Virus record (IMG/VR): IMGVR_UViG_3300028653_000016
Span: 1 to 64,000 of that record
Source of the DNA: a virus
Length of the DNA stretch: 64,000 nt
Strand: one strand, 5' to 3'
Shown here one piece after another: positions 6,674-14,815 of this stretch. The position numbers and the translations under genes were made by a program. Numbering within the stretch: position 1 is the stretch's first letter; every line of letters starts with the position of its first letter. A model generated the notes under the pieces. It did no database searches and was not told where the DNA came from. It saw only the letters and a program-made list of their open reading frames with translations.

Positions 6674-9221
6674 CCTGTTTTTGAGCATTGTTAACTACTT
6701 CAATCTTATGCATACGCCCCCAGCGAACCCCAATCTTGGCATCCACCGTTAGGGGTACTTGTATTCCTAAAATCCTACGAGTCATCTCCTCATGCATGAT
6801 CTGCAAAGTTTGCCGTATCTCTGTCTTGGGAACTTCTACATAGATAGCATCATGAACAAGATTTCTCAACTTACCATGTAGTCCTTCTTCTTGTAACCGA
6901 AGAAATACTCTATTAGCTGCATTAGAAACATAGTCAGAGGCTGAACCCTGAATGGGAGCATTACAGGCTGCTTGCTCATCTTTGTAAGCAATCTTATTAT
7001 CAGGATTATTAATGGCCAACAAATGACGACGACGACCAAACCTACTCTGCACAAATAGATTCTTTCTAGCAAATTTCACAATCTCATATCGCCACTGTTT
7101 AGCTGTTGGGTATCGGGAGAAAAATGTATCTTTAATTGTCTGAGCATATTCTATAGTAACACCATGTTTCCTAGAAAGATCGTCTACGCCTTCTCCGAAC
7201 ATGAGACCGAACACAATACTCTTAGCTTTCTTACGTTGTTCATCAGTAACTTGCTCTTGAGGAATTTTATTGGCCAATGATGCAATAAATCTGTGAATAT
7301 CTACCCCATCATTTAAGTCTCGAACAAGCTGAGGATCACCTGATAGAATTCCCCACCATCTGAACTCATTCTGCCCCTCATCTGCCTCAATCAGCACATT
7401 TCCTTTTTTGACTATGAACATGTTCTTAATAAGTTTCTCACTGCGAGGGAAGTTCTGAAAATTTGGGTCGGTACTAGAGAGCCTACCAGTGGTAGTCCCT
7501 GGTTGATGATACTTCGTATGCAAAATAGCATTACCATCAAGCCTCTCCTCAATACCAATAACATAAGTATTAAGCATCTTGGCAAGACCACGATACTCTA
7601 CAATTTTCTGACAAATGGGATGCTTATCTGCTAACTGATTAAGTACATCCTCATCCGTAGAGGGTACTGGCTTAGTGACACTCTTAGTCATCTTGATAAT
7701 GGGCAATTTTAAAGTTTCAAACAACAACTTTGACAATTGCTTAGGGGAATCCAGATTGATCTCTTCTGAGGTAACTTTAGCAATCTCTTCTTTAATTCCC
7801 TTCTCCTCCTCAGTAAGTAGAGTCTGATAATGCTCTTTGGCTTTGCTCAATGCCTTTCTATCTATTTGGAATCCTTCAAATTCCATATGAGTAAGCGTAT
7901 GATCAAGTGGCATTACAAGCTTTGATAGAAGATCAGCCATACCTTCTTGCTCAATCCTGGGGAGAAATACTTGCTTAAGCTCCAATGTCACATCGGCATC
8001 ACAGGCTCCATAAGAGTAAAGAAGTGCTTCTGGCACCCTTGCATAATTTCGTTTCTCGTCATCTCCCATCTTGTTAGCTTTAAACCAATCATCCAATTCT
8101 TTCTTATGCTGCCCTCTACCTAAATACTGAAGAGACATATCCTCAAGATTATGTCCTCCCTTATCTGTCTCCCTGAGAAGGTAATGCATGAGTAATGTAT
8201 CGTACCCAGATTGTTTAACATTCCAGCCCATTTGTAAAAAGAACTTTTTATCGAACTTACCATTCTGATAAATAAACTTGATATTGCTTTCCATGATCTG
8301 ACGAAATTTCATCATGACGTACTGCTGATGCTCACCCCACCAAGGAGCATAAGTATCTTCCATCCATTTCTCTACCACTTCAACTTGTTTAATCTCCTCT
8401 TTACCTTTACGTCTTACTTTTTTGTCTTTAAGCACGATCTTCTCATGAGGAATACCAACCCATTTAGTCACAGGCAGAAGCACACCTGTACCAACCTTCC
8501 AAGAGAAAGACGAGCAGATGATTTTATCCTTCTGCCAATCAAATCCAGTTGTTTCTAAGTCTACTGCTACTTCTTCTTGTTCCATAATGCGCTCAAAGAA
8601 ACTTTCCAGCTTTTCTAGGGTATCAATTACAATATAATTGCCTTTATTAGCTTGAGTCATTTCAGGAACTTTAGATGATTCGATAGCTCGTCTAATATCC
8701 TGGGATAGTACTTCTTCCTGATTAGGATTCCTCAATATGGCACCAACACTCAAAGTAGGCAATATCTTGCATTTAAACCTCTCAGACCACTGCTCAATAC
8801 CCCTCAAATCCCCTACCTTTGGCTTTTTAAGGTCCAAAACTGCTGAAATAGCCTCTAACCCCATAGGTACTACAATATTAGGCTTAATCTCTTCTATTTC
8901 AGCTTTCAAATACTCGCTACAGGCTTGAATCTCCTCAAAATGGGCTGGCCTTACCCCTTCCACTGTACGAAGATTAGCCCTGCAGCGTGTTGCATATGTA
9001 TAGTATACCTGAGATCGATGAATTCCAAATTGAGCAAGCACTGAATCTAACTTCCTAGCTGCAGGACCTGAAAATGGTTTACCAGTGACATCATCTTCAG
9101 CAGAGGGAGCATCAAAAACAAAGATGACCTTACTAGATAAATTTCCTTGTCCTGATAACGGAGGGCAATTTCTCAGCTCTGCCAAAGGACAATTTTTGCA
9201 GTCTTTATTACATTGATTCAC
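6663..9221 (-). CDS. polA: DNA polymerase I family with N-terminal uracil-DNA-glycosylase-like domain
   Basis: 852 residues. Residues about 1-190 resemble family-4-type UDG: a CxxxCxxC cluster, EDDVTGKPFSGPAARKLD and IKPNIVVPMG. The 3'-5' exonuclease follows with DLETTG, NGKFDKKFF and YGACDAD intact. The polymerase has TGRLSSTDPNFQN, motif A (ADEGQNEFR), motif B (RKKAKSIVFGLMFG) and motif C (VHDAIYVE). Motif B has Phe where E. coli has Tyr766. UDG-like N-termini on PolA enzymes are known from SPO1-type phages. This is the phage replicative polymerase. Confidence 0.93.
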   Translation of the reverse strand: MNQCNKDCKNCPLAELRNCPPLSGQGNLSSKVIFVFDAPSAEDDVTGKPFSGPAARKLDSVLAQFGIHRSQVYYTYATRCRANLRTVEGVRPAHFEEIQACSEYLKAEIEEIKPNIVVPMGLEAISAVLDLKKPKVGDLRGIEQWSERFKCKILPTLSVGAILRNPNQEEVLSQDIRRAIESSKVPEMTQANKGNYIVIDTLEKLESFFERIMEQEEVAVDLETTGFDWQKDKIICSSFSWKVGTGVLLPVTKWVGIPHEKIVLKDKKVRRKGKEEIKQVEVVEKWMEDTYAPWWGEHQQYVMMKFRQIMESNIKFIYQNGKFDKKFFLQMGWNVKQSGYDTLLMHYLLRETDKGGHNLEDMSLQYLGRGQHKKELDDWFKANKMGDDEKRNYARVPEALLYSYGACDADVTLELKQVFLPRIEQEGMADLLSKLVMPLDHTLTHMEFEGFQIDRKALSKAKEHYQTLLTEEEKGIKEEIAKVTSEEINLDSPKQLSKLLFETLKLPIIKMTKSVTKPVPSTDEDVLNQLADKHPICQKIVEYRGLAKMLNTYVIGIEERLDGNAILHTKYHQPGTTTGRLSSTDPNFQNFPRSEKLIKNMFIVKKGNVLIEADEGQNEFRWWGILSGDPQLVRDLNDGVDIHRFIASLANKIPQEQVTDEQRKKAKSIVFGLMFGEGVDDLSRKHGVTIEYAQTIKDTFFSRYPTAKQWRYEIVKFARKNLFVQSRFGRRRHLLAINNPDNKIAYKDEQAACNAPIQGSASDYVSNAANRVFLRLQEEGLHGKLRNLVHDAIYVEVPKTEIRQTLQIMHEEMTRRILGIQVPLTVDAKIGVRWGRMHKIEVVNNAQKQVAN

Positions 9222-9432
9222 TTAACATCTCCAGATATTTTAAATTGTCTTTAGGAGCAAATTTAGTACAACCACATTCATTATGCCAAAAACTTAAACG
9301 CCAATTACAGCTACCCCAAAAGTTTACTTTAAAATAACCAAGCATTTCCCCATCTCTACCATAGGGTCCAATATGAGTATGAACAGAATGATTACAAGTT
9401 CTACAAAAGTCTGCAATAGTATAAATAATCAC
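9208..9432 (-). CDS. Small zinc protein, NLxYLE family
   Basis: 74 residues. A CRTCNH near the N-terminus, an internal spacer with aromatic residues, HNECGC, and then the DNLKYLE signature near the end. It is the last of three tandem family members (with 9429-9629 and 9626-9799), which overlap each other and the polymerase start. The tandem layout suggests duplication, although the sequences have diverged. Confidence 0.7.
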   Translation of the reverse strand: MIIYTIADFCRTCNHSVHTHIGPYGRDGEMLGYFKVNFWGSCNWRLSFWHNECGCTKFAPKDNLKYLEMLSESM

Positions 9433-9629
9433 TTGGAAGCCTTTTCATAACAGTATTCTAAATAATCCAAATTGCTATAAGCCTCAAATTGTTCACAAGG
9501 GCATGTTTCATAGTCAGAATAATACCCACCATTATGACCACATTTATCTTTAATAGTATTCTCATCGAAATCATAATGATTATTATGAAAGCAATTCCTG
9601 CAACGTAACCCTTCTTCTTTATAGCTCAC
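9429..9629 (-). CDS. Small zinc protein, NLxYLE family
   Basis: 66 residues starting at a GTG that overlaps the previous stop (GTGA). It has CRNCFH, a middle Cys with KCGH, CPCEQF and the SNLDYLE signature. Its first residues (MSYKEE) resemble those of the next paralogue at 9626-9799 (MSYRYE), which supports a recent tandem duplication. Confidence 0.7.
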   Translation of the reverse strand: MSYKEEGLRCRNCFHNNHYDFDENTIKDKCGHNGGYYSDYETCPCEQFEAYSNLDYLEYCYEKASK

Positions 9630-9799
9630 TTCTTATTCTCCAAACAATATTCCAAATACTTAAGATTATCCAACGGAACAAAATCTTTGCAACCACATGA
9701 CATACCATTATGCCTATACGTTAAACACATAGAATGGACACTATGCCAATGCCCACAAGTCCTGCAATCCCCTATGCATTCTTCATATCTATAACTCAC
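9626..9799 (-). CDS. Small zinc protein, NLxYLE family, GTG start
   Basis: 57 residues. The GTG start at 9799 overlaps the stop of the upstream gene as GTGA, and its own TGA overlaps the next GTG. It contains CRTCGHWH, SCGCKDF and DNLKYLE, with the tail ending in basic residues. There is no ATG start, which is why the gene could be missed. Confidence 0.7.
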   Translation of the reverse strand: MSYRYEECIGDCRTCGHWHSVHSMCLTYRHNGMSCGCKDFVPLDNLKYLEYCLENKK

Positions 9800-10182
9800 T
9801 TCTTTGCCTTTTTCTGTTTCGGGTACAGAATAGCCCCATTCGCATCCTGTAGGGAGAAATTGAAAGCTTTCAATACCTTAGCTACTTTCTTATCTTTAGA
9901 CCATACAGTAGCAGCTAAGTACATAATCATTACCATAGAGGCTTGCCAAGGATCTGTAGGTACTTTAAGAGCGACATCATTAATTGCAATTGTAATGAAG
10001 TTATTAGAAGGAACTTCAGGCTTTTGAGGCAAAGGACTAGCACTAGGAGTATTCTTAGCTAGAGCTTCAAGTATTCCTCCAAGGCCCTCCGTGTCCACTT
10101 TAGTACTTTGTAGCATACTTTGGACCAAATCAGCGGGTATGTGTGAAAGGGCCTTTGCCTTAAATGAGTTATTCTCTTCCAT
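9796..10182 (-). CDS. Hypothetical protein, 128 aa
   Basis: Helical N-terminus (KALSHIPADLVQSM) followed by a Ser/Pro-rich linker near residues 45-60, then a compact domain ending in a Lys-rich tail (KQKKAKK). No motif is recognised. It sits between zinc-family genes upstream of the DNA polymerase and overlaps both neighbours. Confidence 0.6.
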   Translation of the reverse strand: MEENNSFKAKALSHIPADLVQSMLQSTKVDTEGLGGILEALAKNTPSASPLPQKPEVPSNNFITIAINDVALKVPTDPWQASMVMIMYLAATVWSKDKKVAKVLKAFNFSLQDANGAILYPKQKKAKK

Positions 10183-10360
10183 TGCTAAGCTCCTCTAAAT
10201 ATCTAAGATTGTCTGCTATAAATTCTTTACAATTATCAGCCCAGGCCGTTCCGTTTATACCCCAGCCAATTCTCTTCCTACAAGCGGTAGATTTAACATT
10301 GCTATGTAATATATGATCATTATACATGTGACCACATGTACAAATAAAATCTCTTGTCAC
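10169..10360 (-). CDS. Small zinc protein, NLxYLE family
   Basis: 63 residues: CTCGHMYNDH, a middle Cys, DNCKEF and the DNLRYLE signature. It follows the DUF3850 gene with a four-base overlap and overlaps the 128-aa gene downstream by 14 bases. Typical length and layout for this family. Confidence 0.7.
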   Translation of the reverse strand: MTRDFICTCGHMYNDHILHSNVKSTACRKRIGWGINGTAWADNCKEFIADNLRYLEELSNGRE

Positions 10361-10605
10361 TTTATCTCCTCAAATCCAAAAATACATAGATCAGAGGGCA
10401 ATCCCCACGTTCCTGCTTGAGTTATATAAGTAATCTTACCTAGAAAATTCCTACCTGTATACACTCCTAAAGTAGACTCATATTCATTTAACAACACTTC
10501 ATCATCAAGATGAAATACTCTATCTTTAACTGATCTCACTTCATATCTCTTTTTGCCAGATATGACCATTTCAAATGGTTCAGTCCAAATTTTTAGTTCT
10601 ATCAT
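10357..10605 (-). CDS. DUF3850 / ASCH-fold protein
   Basis: 82 residues matching DUF3850 blocks: LKIWTEPFEMVISGKKRYEVR, then DDEVLLNEY, then YTGRNFLGKITYI and a C-terminal Gly-Leu turn. The ASCH/PUA-like fold usually binds RNA or modified nucleotides. Its target in phages is not known. Overlaps both neighbours by four bases. Confidence 0.75.
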   Translation of the reverse strand: MIELKIWTEPFEMVISGKKRYEVRSVKDRVFHLDDEVLLNEYESTLGVYTGRNFLGKITYITQAGTWGLPSDLCIFGFEEIK

Positions 10606-11081
10606 GGCTTACCTAGCATAAGACAGTCGATGATTAGCGGGACTTTTGATATAAGCTGTTCCATCGTATTAATAGTTGGTGCAGTAAGTTTATCAATATC
10701 AGTTGCAACTTGGATAGCCGCCTCTCGTACATCAATCTGTTCATCTGCACTCGTACATACTGGGTCAACAAATACCCGTTGCACATTCCAGGCTTCATCC
10801 AATTTTTGAAGCTCTTCCCTCTTATAAAGAAAATATCCCTTCACACTGCTCGTTTCAACTACAGGAAGCTCTGGATAAATAGCATTCCCTGGACACTCAA
10901 TAGAATAATAGTAATCTGTTCCGACCGCAACCATACTGTCGATTACGCCAATCGAATTAAGACTCTTAGGCAAAAATGCAGTATTACCAGAAGAGTTTAT
11001 TTCAGCTGGTTTAATTTTACCCATTATTTTTTTGGCCAATTCTGGTGAAAGTCTATACATTAGTTTTTCCTGTATTTCCAA
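10602..11081 (-). CDS. Hypothetical protein, 159 aa
   Basis: An alpha/beta protein of 159 residues with a C-terminal helical part (REAAIQVATDIDKL). It has a YYYSIEC segment near the middle and no motif that I can place. It overlaps the SemiSWEET-like gene by 22 bases, so the two are likely co-expressed. Confidence 0.6.
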   Translation of the reverse strand: MEIQEKLMYRLSPELAKKIMGKIKPAEINSSGNTAFLPKSLNSIGVIDSMVAVGTDYYYSIECPGNAIYPELPVVETSSVKGYFLYKREELQKLDEAWNVQRVFVDPVCTSADEQIDVREAAIQVATDIDKLTAPTINTMEQLISKVPLIIDCLMLGKP

Positions 11082-11311
11082 TATAATAGCATGAATACTA
11101 CCGATATAAGCATACCATATACACTACCTAAAATCAAGGGAAATTGATGGATCTGCAGCCCGAAGACCAAACCAAAGATATAGCCAACTATTTGAATATA
11201 CCACATTCCTAAACTAACACCTCTTACATGCTTTACTCTATACGTCATTATCGGTTGAGGTAAAAGACAAAGCATGAATGCAATCTGGCTTATCATTCCC
11301 CAAATATTCAT
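11060..11311 (-). CDS. PQ-loop / SemiSWEET-like membrane protein
   Basis: 83 residues with three membrane helices at about 3-22, 32-52 and 56-78. The first helix carries the PQ motif (LLPQPIMTYR) followed by RGVSLGMWY, the layout of bacterial SemiSWEET sugar transporters, which are three-helix half-transporters that dimerise. The C-terminus is basic (YWKYRKN), as expected for the cytoplasmic side. A phage copy is unusual. It could change solute flow in the infected cell, or be an unrelated three-helix protein with a chance PQ motif. Confidence 0.65.
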   Translation of the reverse strand: MNIWGMISQIAFMLCLLPQPIMTYRVKHVRGVSLGMWYIQIVGYIFGLVFGLQIHQFPLILGSVYGMLISVVFMLLYWKYRKN

Positions 11312-11862
11312 TAATCTTCCTTAAGCTTATTAATTATAACCTGCTTCAATTTTAAAGCTCGTTCTCTTGTAGAATCTGCTTTAGTCTTACTAAGGAACTT
11401 ATTAACCCTTTTCTTAAGATCCTTTTCACCCTCTAACGTCCAGGTTCCTTTTAATTCTTCTTCAAGTTTATCTAGTAGTACTTTATCGTGGAGAGCATTT
11501 CTCCTTCTTCTCTCTTCAAGGGATTTTTTATCATGATCCTTTTTACAAATTCGTTGTAGATTGCTTGGGTCACAATCGATTCTTGCTATAAAAGTGTTCC
11601 AATCTTGGAAACCTTCTTCAACAGAAACTACCGGAATGATATGATCTACCCCTCCCATTAGCTTAGCGGGAACCCAGCTATGACAAACTTGGCATTCAAA
11701 TTCTACTCTATCTACCTTAGCTCTAGAGCCATCTTTGTTAAAATGAGGCACCTTTCTCTTACCTGCATTCATCACTTCAATTACCTTCGGTGAACGGGCA
11801 AATGAACGTCTTATAGCTGACCTCACTACAGCATTCCAATTATAAGGAGGTTTGTTTTTCAT
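11311..11862 (-). CDS. HNH endonuclease
   Basis: 183 residues. The nuclease core has CQVC, GGVDHIIPV, and NLQRICKKDHDKKS, a complete HNH layout with a zinc-binding Cys pair. The N- and C-terminal parts are basic. This small type is common in phages next to terminase or polymerase genes. It overlaps the endonuclease VII-like gene upstream by 23 bases, so two nuclease genes are nested here. Confidence 0.8.
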   Translation of the reverse strand: MKNKPPYNWNAVVRSAIRRSFARSPKVIEVMNAGKRKVPHFNKDGSRAKVDRVEFECQVCHSWVPAKLMGGVDHIIPVVSVEEGFQDWNTFIARIDCDPSNLQRICKKDHDKKSLEERRRRNALHDKVLLDKLEEELKGTWTLEGEKDLKKRVNKFLSKTKADSTRERALKLKQVIINKLKED

Positions 11863-12631
11863 AGTTTTTTAAGTACTCCTCAGCTTTTTGTAAAATCTCA
11901 ATTGATTCTCTAGAATGACCTAACATCCAATTACAGGAAATACATAGTAATGACCTTAGAGCATTAGTTTTATGATTATGATCCACAACTAACCTTCTGC
12001 CATCTACTCTTTCATCAATACCACAAATGGCACATTTAAAATCTTGCTCTCCCAATAACTGGTCATGCATTTCCATAGTAATGCTATATTTGCGTCTAAA
12101 ATTGTTTTCTCTTAATTCTATAGCTCTACACTTACCACATCTACTGCCATTTTCGATGCCAAATTTGGATCTTTCATGTCCATTTTTGCAGAATTTTCCA
12201 GCTTTCCTCCCACGAGGTTGCGGATTTTCAACGAATCGACATGCTAGGCAAGCTCCTCTTTTGAGTCTCCCCATAATGGAAAGCTTGTGCCCATGAACGC
12301 AAAATAATTTTTTCTTTCGTTTACTTACACATAATTTACAACGATTAGCCTTTCCCACTCGTCCTACAATATCCTTATCATGCCCTTTTTTGCAAAATCT
12401 AGGATCATATACACATTTTTTGCATCTACCACCTTTTTCATACCTGCCACAAATAAAAGTATCATGTCCATTAGGACAAAACTGTTTCCTTTGGCCACCT
12501 AATTTTAAAGGATGTGTTTCACGATAACATTTTCTGCAAACCCCATGCTTATCTCTGGCATTCAGAAGGAATGTATCATGCCCTCTTTTACAAAATTGTT
12601 GTTTAGGTCTACCTACTTTTCGCTTTTTCAT
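11840..12631 (-). CDS. Endonuclease VII-like protein with five zinc-ribbon repeats
   Basis: 263 residues. The first 170 contain five repeats of the form FCxxGH...GxCxxC (for example FCKRGHD, FCPNGHD, FCKKGHD, FCVHGH, FCKNGH). The C-terminus has CAICG, VVDHNHKT, LRSLLCISCN and LGHSRES, the pattern of recombination endonuclease VII, which cuts branched DNA. In phages such proteins also act as free-standing homing nucleases. The gene lies just downstream of a mini-protein made of one such repeat (12695-12859). Confidence 0.8.
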   Translation of the reverse strand: MKKRKVGRPKQQFCKRGHDTFLLNARDKHGVCRKCYRETHPLKLGGQRKQFCPNGHDTFICGRYEKGGRCKKCVYDPRFCKKGHDKDIVGRVGKANRCKLCVSKRKKKLFCVHGHKLSIMGRLKRGACLACRFVENPQPRGRKAGKFCKNGHERSKFGIENGSRCGKCRAIELRENNFRRKYSITMEMHDQLLGEQDFKCAICGIDERVDGRRLVVDHNHKTNALRSLLCISCNWMLGHSRESIEILQKAEEYLKNYEKQTSL

Positions 12632-12658
12632 ATATGGTTATCTCCTTGTTTGAGTACA

Positions 12659-12690
12659 TTGTGTATGTTCATATACACAATTTTATTATA
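12659..12690 (-). promoter_or_regulatory. Possible -10 box with overlapping palindromic operator
   Basis: A perfect inverted repeat TTGTGTAT/ATACACAA with a 6-base centre (12659-12680) lies just downstream of TATAAT (12690-12685) on the minus strand. A start site driven by this -10 would fall inside the palindrome. The TATAAT flank is conserved at 21244-21249 and 40956-40961. No good -35 is seen, so promoter activity is uncertain. Confidence 0.4.
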
Positions 12691-12694
12691 CTTT

Positions 12695-12859
12695 TTACAA
12701 GGATTCTTTTGTAGGAAAATGCTCCTTAAGGAACTCTCTACGAACTTTATAATACTCTTGGTTACATTTCTTGCAATTACCACTCTTAGTACGACCTACC
12801 TCAGCTATAATATGCCCTTTGGAACAAGTTTCTTTAGCTGGAAAACCATGTTTAGACAT
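12695..12859 (-). CDS. Single-repeat zinc-ribbon mini-protein, 54 aa (copy 1 of 3)
   Basis: The product carries one CSKGHIIAEVGRTKSGNCKKC repeat followed by a conserved YYKVRREF segment and an ESL C-terminus. Close paralogues lie at 21253-21411 and 40966-41127. The same repeat occurs in arrays in the two endonuclease VII-like proteins. The start overlaps the stop of the Rad50 C-half gene. The stop codon lies within a conserved 3' flank that leads into the endonuclease gene. A DNA-binding role is likely but unproven. Confidence 0.75.
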   Translation of the reverse strand: MSKHGFPAKETCSKGHIIAEVGRTKSGNCKKCNQEYYKVRREFLKEHFPTKESL

Positions 12860-13478
12860 TATCTACCACCTTAGAAATTCCATTTTCTTTAATAATTTCA
12901 AATGTTTTAGAAGCACTTCTAGTAATAGTCTCACTATGAGAAATTAAAATAAGCTGCAAATTGAGCTTCTCACAAAGAATTTTAATGAATTCAGCTACTT
13001 TCTCTTGATCCTTTACCGACACATGTTTAAATGCCTCATCAGCAATAATAACCTTGGATAACTGGGGTTGCCACTTTGTTAAAAGGGCCACCCGTAACAC
13101 GAAAGAAACTGCATCAGCTACTCCACCACCCATACTGTTTAAAATATCAAAAGTTTGACCATTCTGAGCATCCAATATACCCATCTCAAGTGTCGGTTGG
13201 TTATTCTTATTTGTAAGTTGCATTTTAAACTCAAGGTTAGGATCTTTAATTGTTCTAAGTGCATCAGTCACAATTCCACTAATCTTATCTAGTACTTGCA
13301 AACGAGTCTCATCCGAAAGTGACTGGAGGAACAAGGATGCCTTAGCTAAATGATCTTCATTAACTGTTAGCTCTATAACTTTTTGATCTAAAGAAGCCTT
13401 TCGCTCTTTTAGACTCTCAAGTTGGCCAACCTTACGGTTGAACTCTTGTTGAATCTGTTTAAATTGCTCGAATATCAC
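12852..13478 (-). CDS. Rad50/SbcC-like ATPase, C-terminal half
   Basis: About 208 residues from a GTG at 13478, chosen for its AAGG site; a GTG at 13511 is possible but has none. A coiled-coil start (KQIQQEFNRKVGQLESL) leads to the SMC C-lobe with the signature-like LNSMGGGVADAVSF, the Walker B VIIADEAFKHVS and the switch His in LISHSE. The N-lobe with Walker A is encoded separately at 15691-16941, so Rad50 is split. Both should join with the Mre11-like nuclease at 13710-14630 in DNA end processing. Confidence 0.75.
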   Translation of the reverse strand: MIFEQFKQIQQEFNRKVGQLESLKERKASLDQKVIELTVNEDHLAKASLFLQSLSDETRLQVLDKISGIVTDALRTIKDPNLEFKMQLTNKNNQPTLEMGILDAQNGQTFDILNSMGGGVADAVSFVLRVALLTKWQPQLSKVIIADEAFKHVSVKDQEKVAEFIKILCEKLNLQLILISHSETITRSASKTFEIIKENGISKVVDNV

Positions 13479-13713
13479 TGAGTACCTTATCCAATTGTTC
13501 TTGCAATGCACTCACTTCAGCCTGGATAGCTGCTTCCTCATTTTTAAGTGTTTGCTCAATAGCTTCAGGTGCAATACCTAGCTCTTTAGCTTCTAACAGC
13601 AGCTTCTCTTTTTCTTGTTCAAGCCCTTGAAGCTTTGTTTGGTTAGCTACCCGTAAATTATTAAGCTGTTCACCTTTAGATTTTAAAGCTAGTAGATCAT
13701 TTTCAATACTCAT
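13459..13713 (-). CDS. Coiled-coil protein, probable Rad50 coil segment
   Basis: 84 residues of almost unbroken heptad-like sequence (NDLLALKSKGEQLNNLR, EQEKEKLLLEAKEL, VSALQEQLDKVL). It lies between the Mre11-like gene and the Rad50 C-half, overlapping both. It probably forms part of the descending coiled coil of the split Rad50. It contains no Cys hook. Confidence 0.6.
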   Translation of the reverse strand: MSIENDLLALKSKGEQLNNLRVANQTKLQGLEQEKEKLLLEAKELGIAPEAIEQTLKNEEAAIQAEVSALQEQLDKVLSDIRAI

Positions 13714-14630
13714 CGTAACTCCTCCTTAGCCTGTTCCACTTTCTCTAAACACAAATCCAATATCTCTTTAAGCATACCACTTTTCTTTCCCTCTGTCAAG
13801 ACCACTTGAGATACATCCACGTTTTCAAAACTTGCACTCTCCAAGCTATCTACAAAGTTTTGGAGATTCATTTCTGTACTCTTTAACTCTGCAGCACTAG
13901 CTAAATCAAATATTTCGCTGGCTGGCAATGAACTCTTTAGCTGATGAGGAGTAATCATACCTGTCACTGTATCTAAAATGAACACTTGCGGTTGCCATTG
14001 TTCATTTATAGCCCATCGACTGATAGAGCCTGGATTAACAAATGCTGTAATTCCTTCAAAATGAGAAAAAGCCTTATGATAATGACCAAAAACAAGAACT
14101 TGAGCATTAGTCTTTATCTGAGATGGTAACACAGCATCAAATGGGACTTGATGGGGAATGCAAAAATTATGGCTGCACACAATCTTATAATAATCCTTAA
14201 ACTTATCGTCAAAGAAATAATCCCCCTGTTTTGGATCTAAATAGGCATGAATACCTCGGAGCACAATTTTCTCTTTCTCAAATACCAATTCATCTAATCG
14301 CTCAATAGCTTGCGATTCCATCAGTACACCTAGCCCATTATTCTTATCTGAGGTAACGTAGGCATTAATATCGTGGTTGCCGATCAGACTGAACAATGAG
14401 CAAGGCAAAGTTTTACACCAAGCTACCACATCGTTAACAAGTTGGAATGAAACCCTAGTATTATCAAAGAAATCACCCAAACTCACCATCATATCTACTT
14501 TGTTAGCTGCAGCAATATCTCGAATTTCCCCAAGCTCCTGAAATTGGCTCTCATAATGATTGTCCAGCCTCCACTTGGGACGATCAGACAAACTTCGAAG
14601 ATGAAGATCACCTATTAGAAGAATTTTCAT
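13710..14630 (-). CDS. Mre11/SbcD-like DNA nuclease
   Basis: 306 residues with all calcineurin-type metal motifs: GDLHLRS, SLGDFFDN, IGNHD, CSHNFC and FGHYHKAF. This is the pattern of SbcD/Mre11 and of T4 gp47. The C-terminal part is helical and would bind the Rad50 coiled coil. It is encoded between the two Rad50 halves. It processes DNA ends for recombination and replication. Confidence 0.87.
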   Translation of the reverse strand: MKILLIGDLHLRSLSDRPKWRLDNHYESQFQELGEIRDIAAANKVDMMVSLGDFFDNTRVSFQLVNDVVAWCKTLPCSLFSLIGNHDINAYVTSDKNNGLGVLMESQAIERLDELVFEKEKIVLRGIHAYLDPKQGDYFFDDKFKDYYKIVCSHNFCIPHQVPFDAVLPSQIKTNAQVLVFGHYHKAFSHFEGITAFVNPGSISRWAINEQWQPQVFILDTVTGMITPHQLKSSLPASEIFDLASAAELKSTEMNLQNFVDSLESASFENVDVSQVVLTEGKKSGMLKEILDLCLEKVEQAKEELR

Positions 14631-14815
14631 CTATACACCTTTTCACAAGAACATTCCTCATAATCATAAGCATTATATTCTAGAAGATTCTTATGGCACC
14701 CACCACTATTTCTTTTGTCGCATATACTATAATGATACTGAGTTTTTTTAACTAAATCATCATAAGTCAGATGAAAAGTAAGCTCATGGCCACATTTACA
14801 AAGTTTATTCATCAA
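14627..14815 (-). CDS. Small CxCGH zinc protein
   Basis: 62 residues: CKCGHELTFH, then CDKRNSGGCH and a terminal CSCEKVY. The Cys/His spacing is that of the expanded family but the NLxYLE tail is replaced by NLLEYNAYDYEE upstream of the last Cys pair. It lies between the SLOG-like gene and the Mre11-like gene, overlapping both. Confidence 0.65.
   Translation of the reverse strand: MMNKLCKCGHELTFHLTYDDLVKKTQYHYSICDKRNSGGCHKNLLEYNAYDYEECSCEKVYR

Noticed and set aside
5131-9221. Firm claim of a 2-aminoadenine (Z) genome
   Set aside because: Only a MazZ-like gene and a PolA polymerase are seen; the marker gene purZ is absent from the window.
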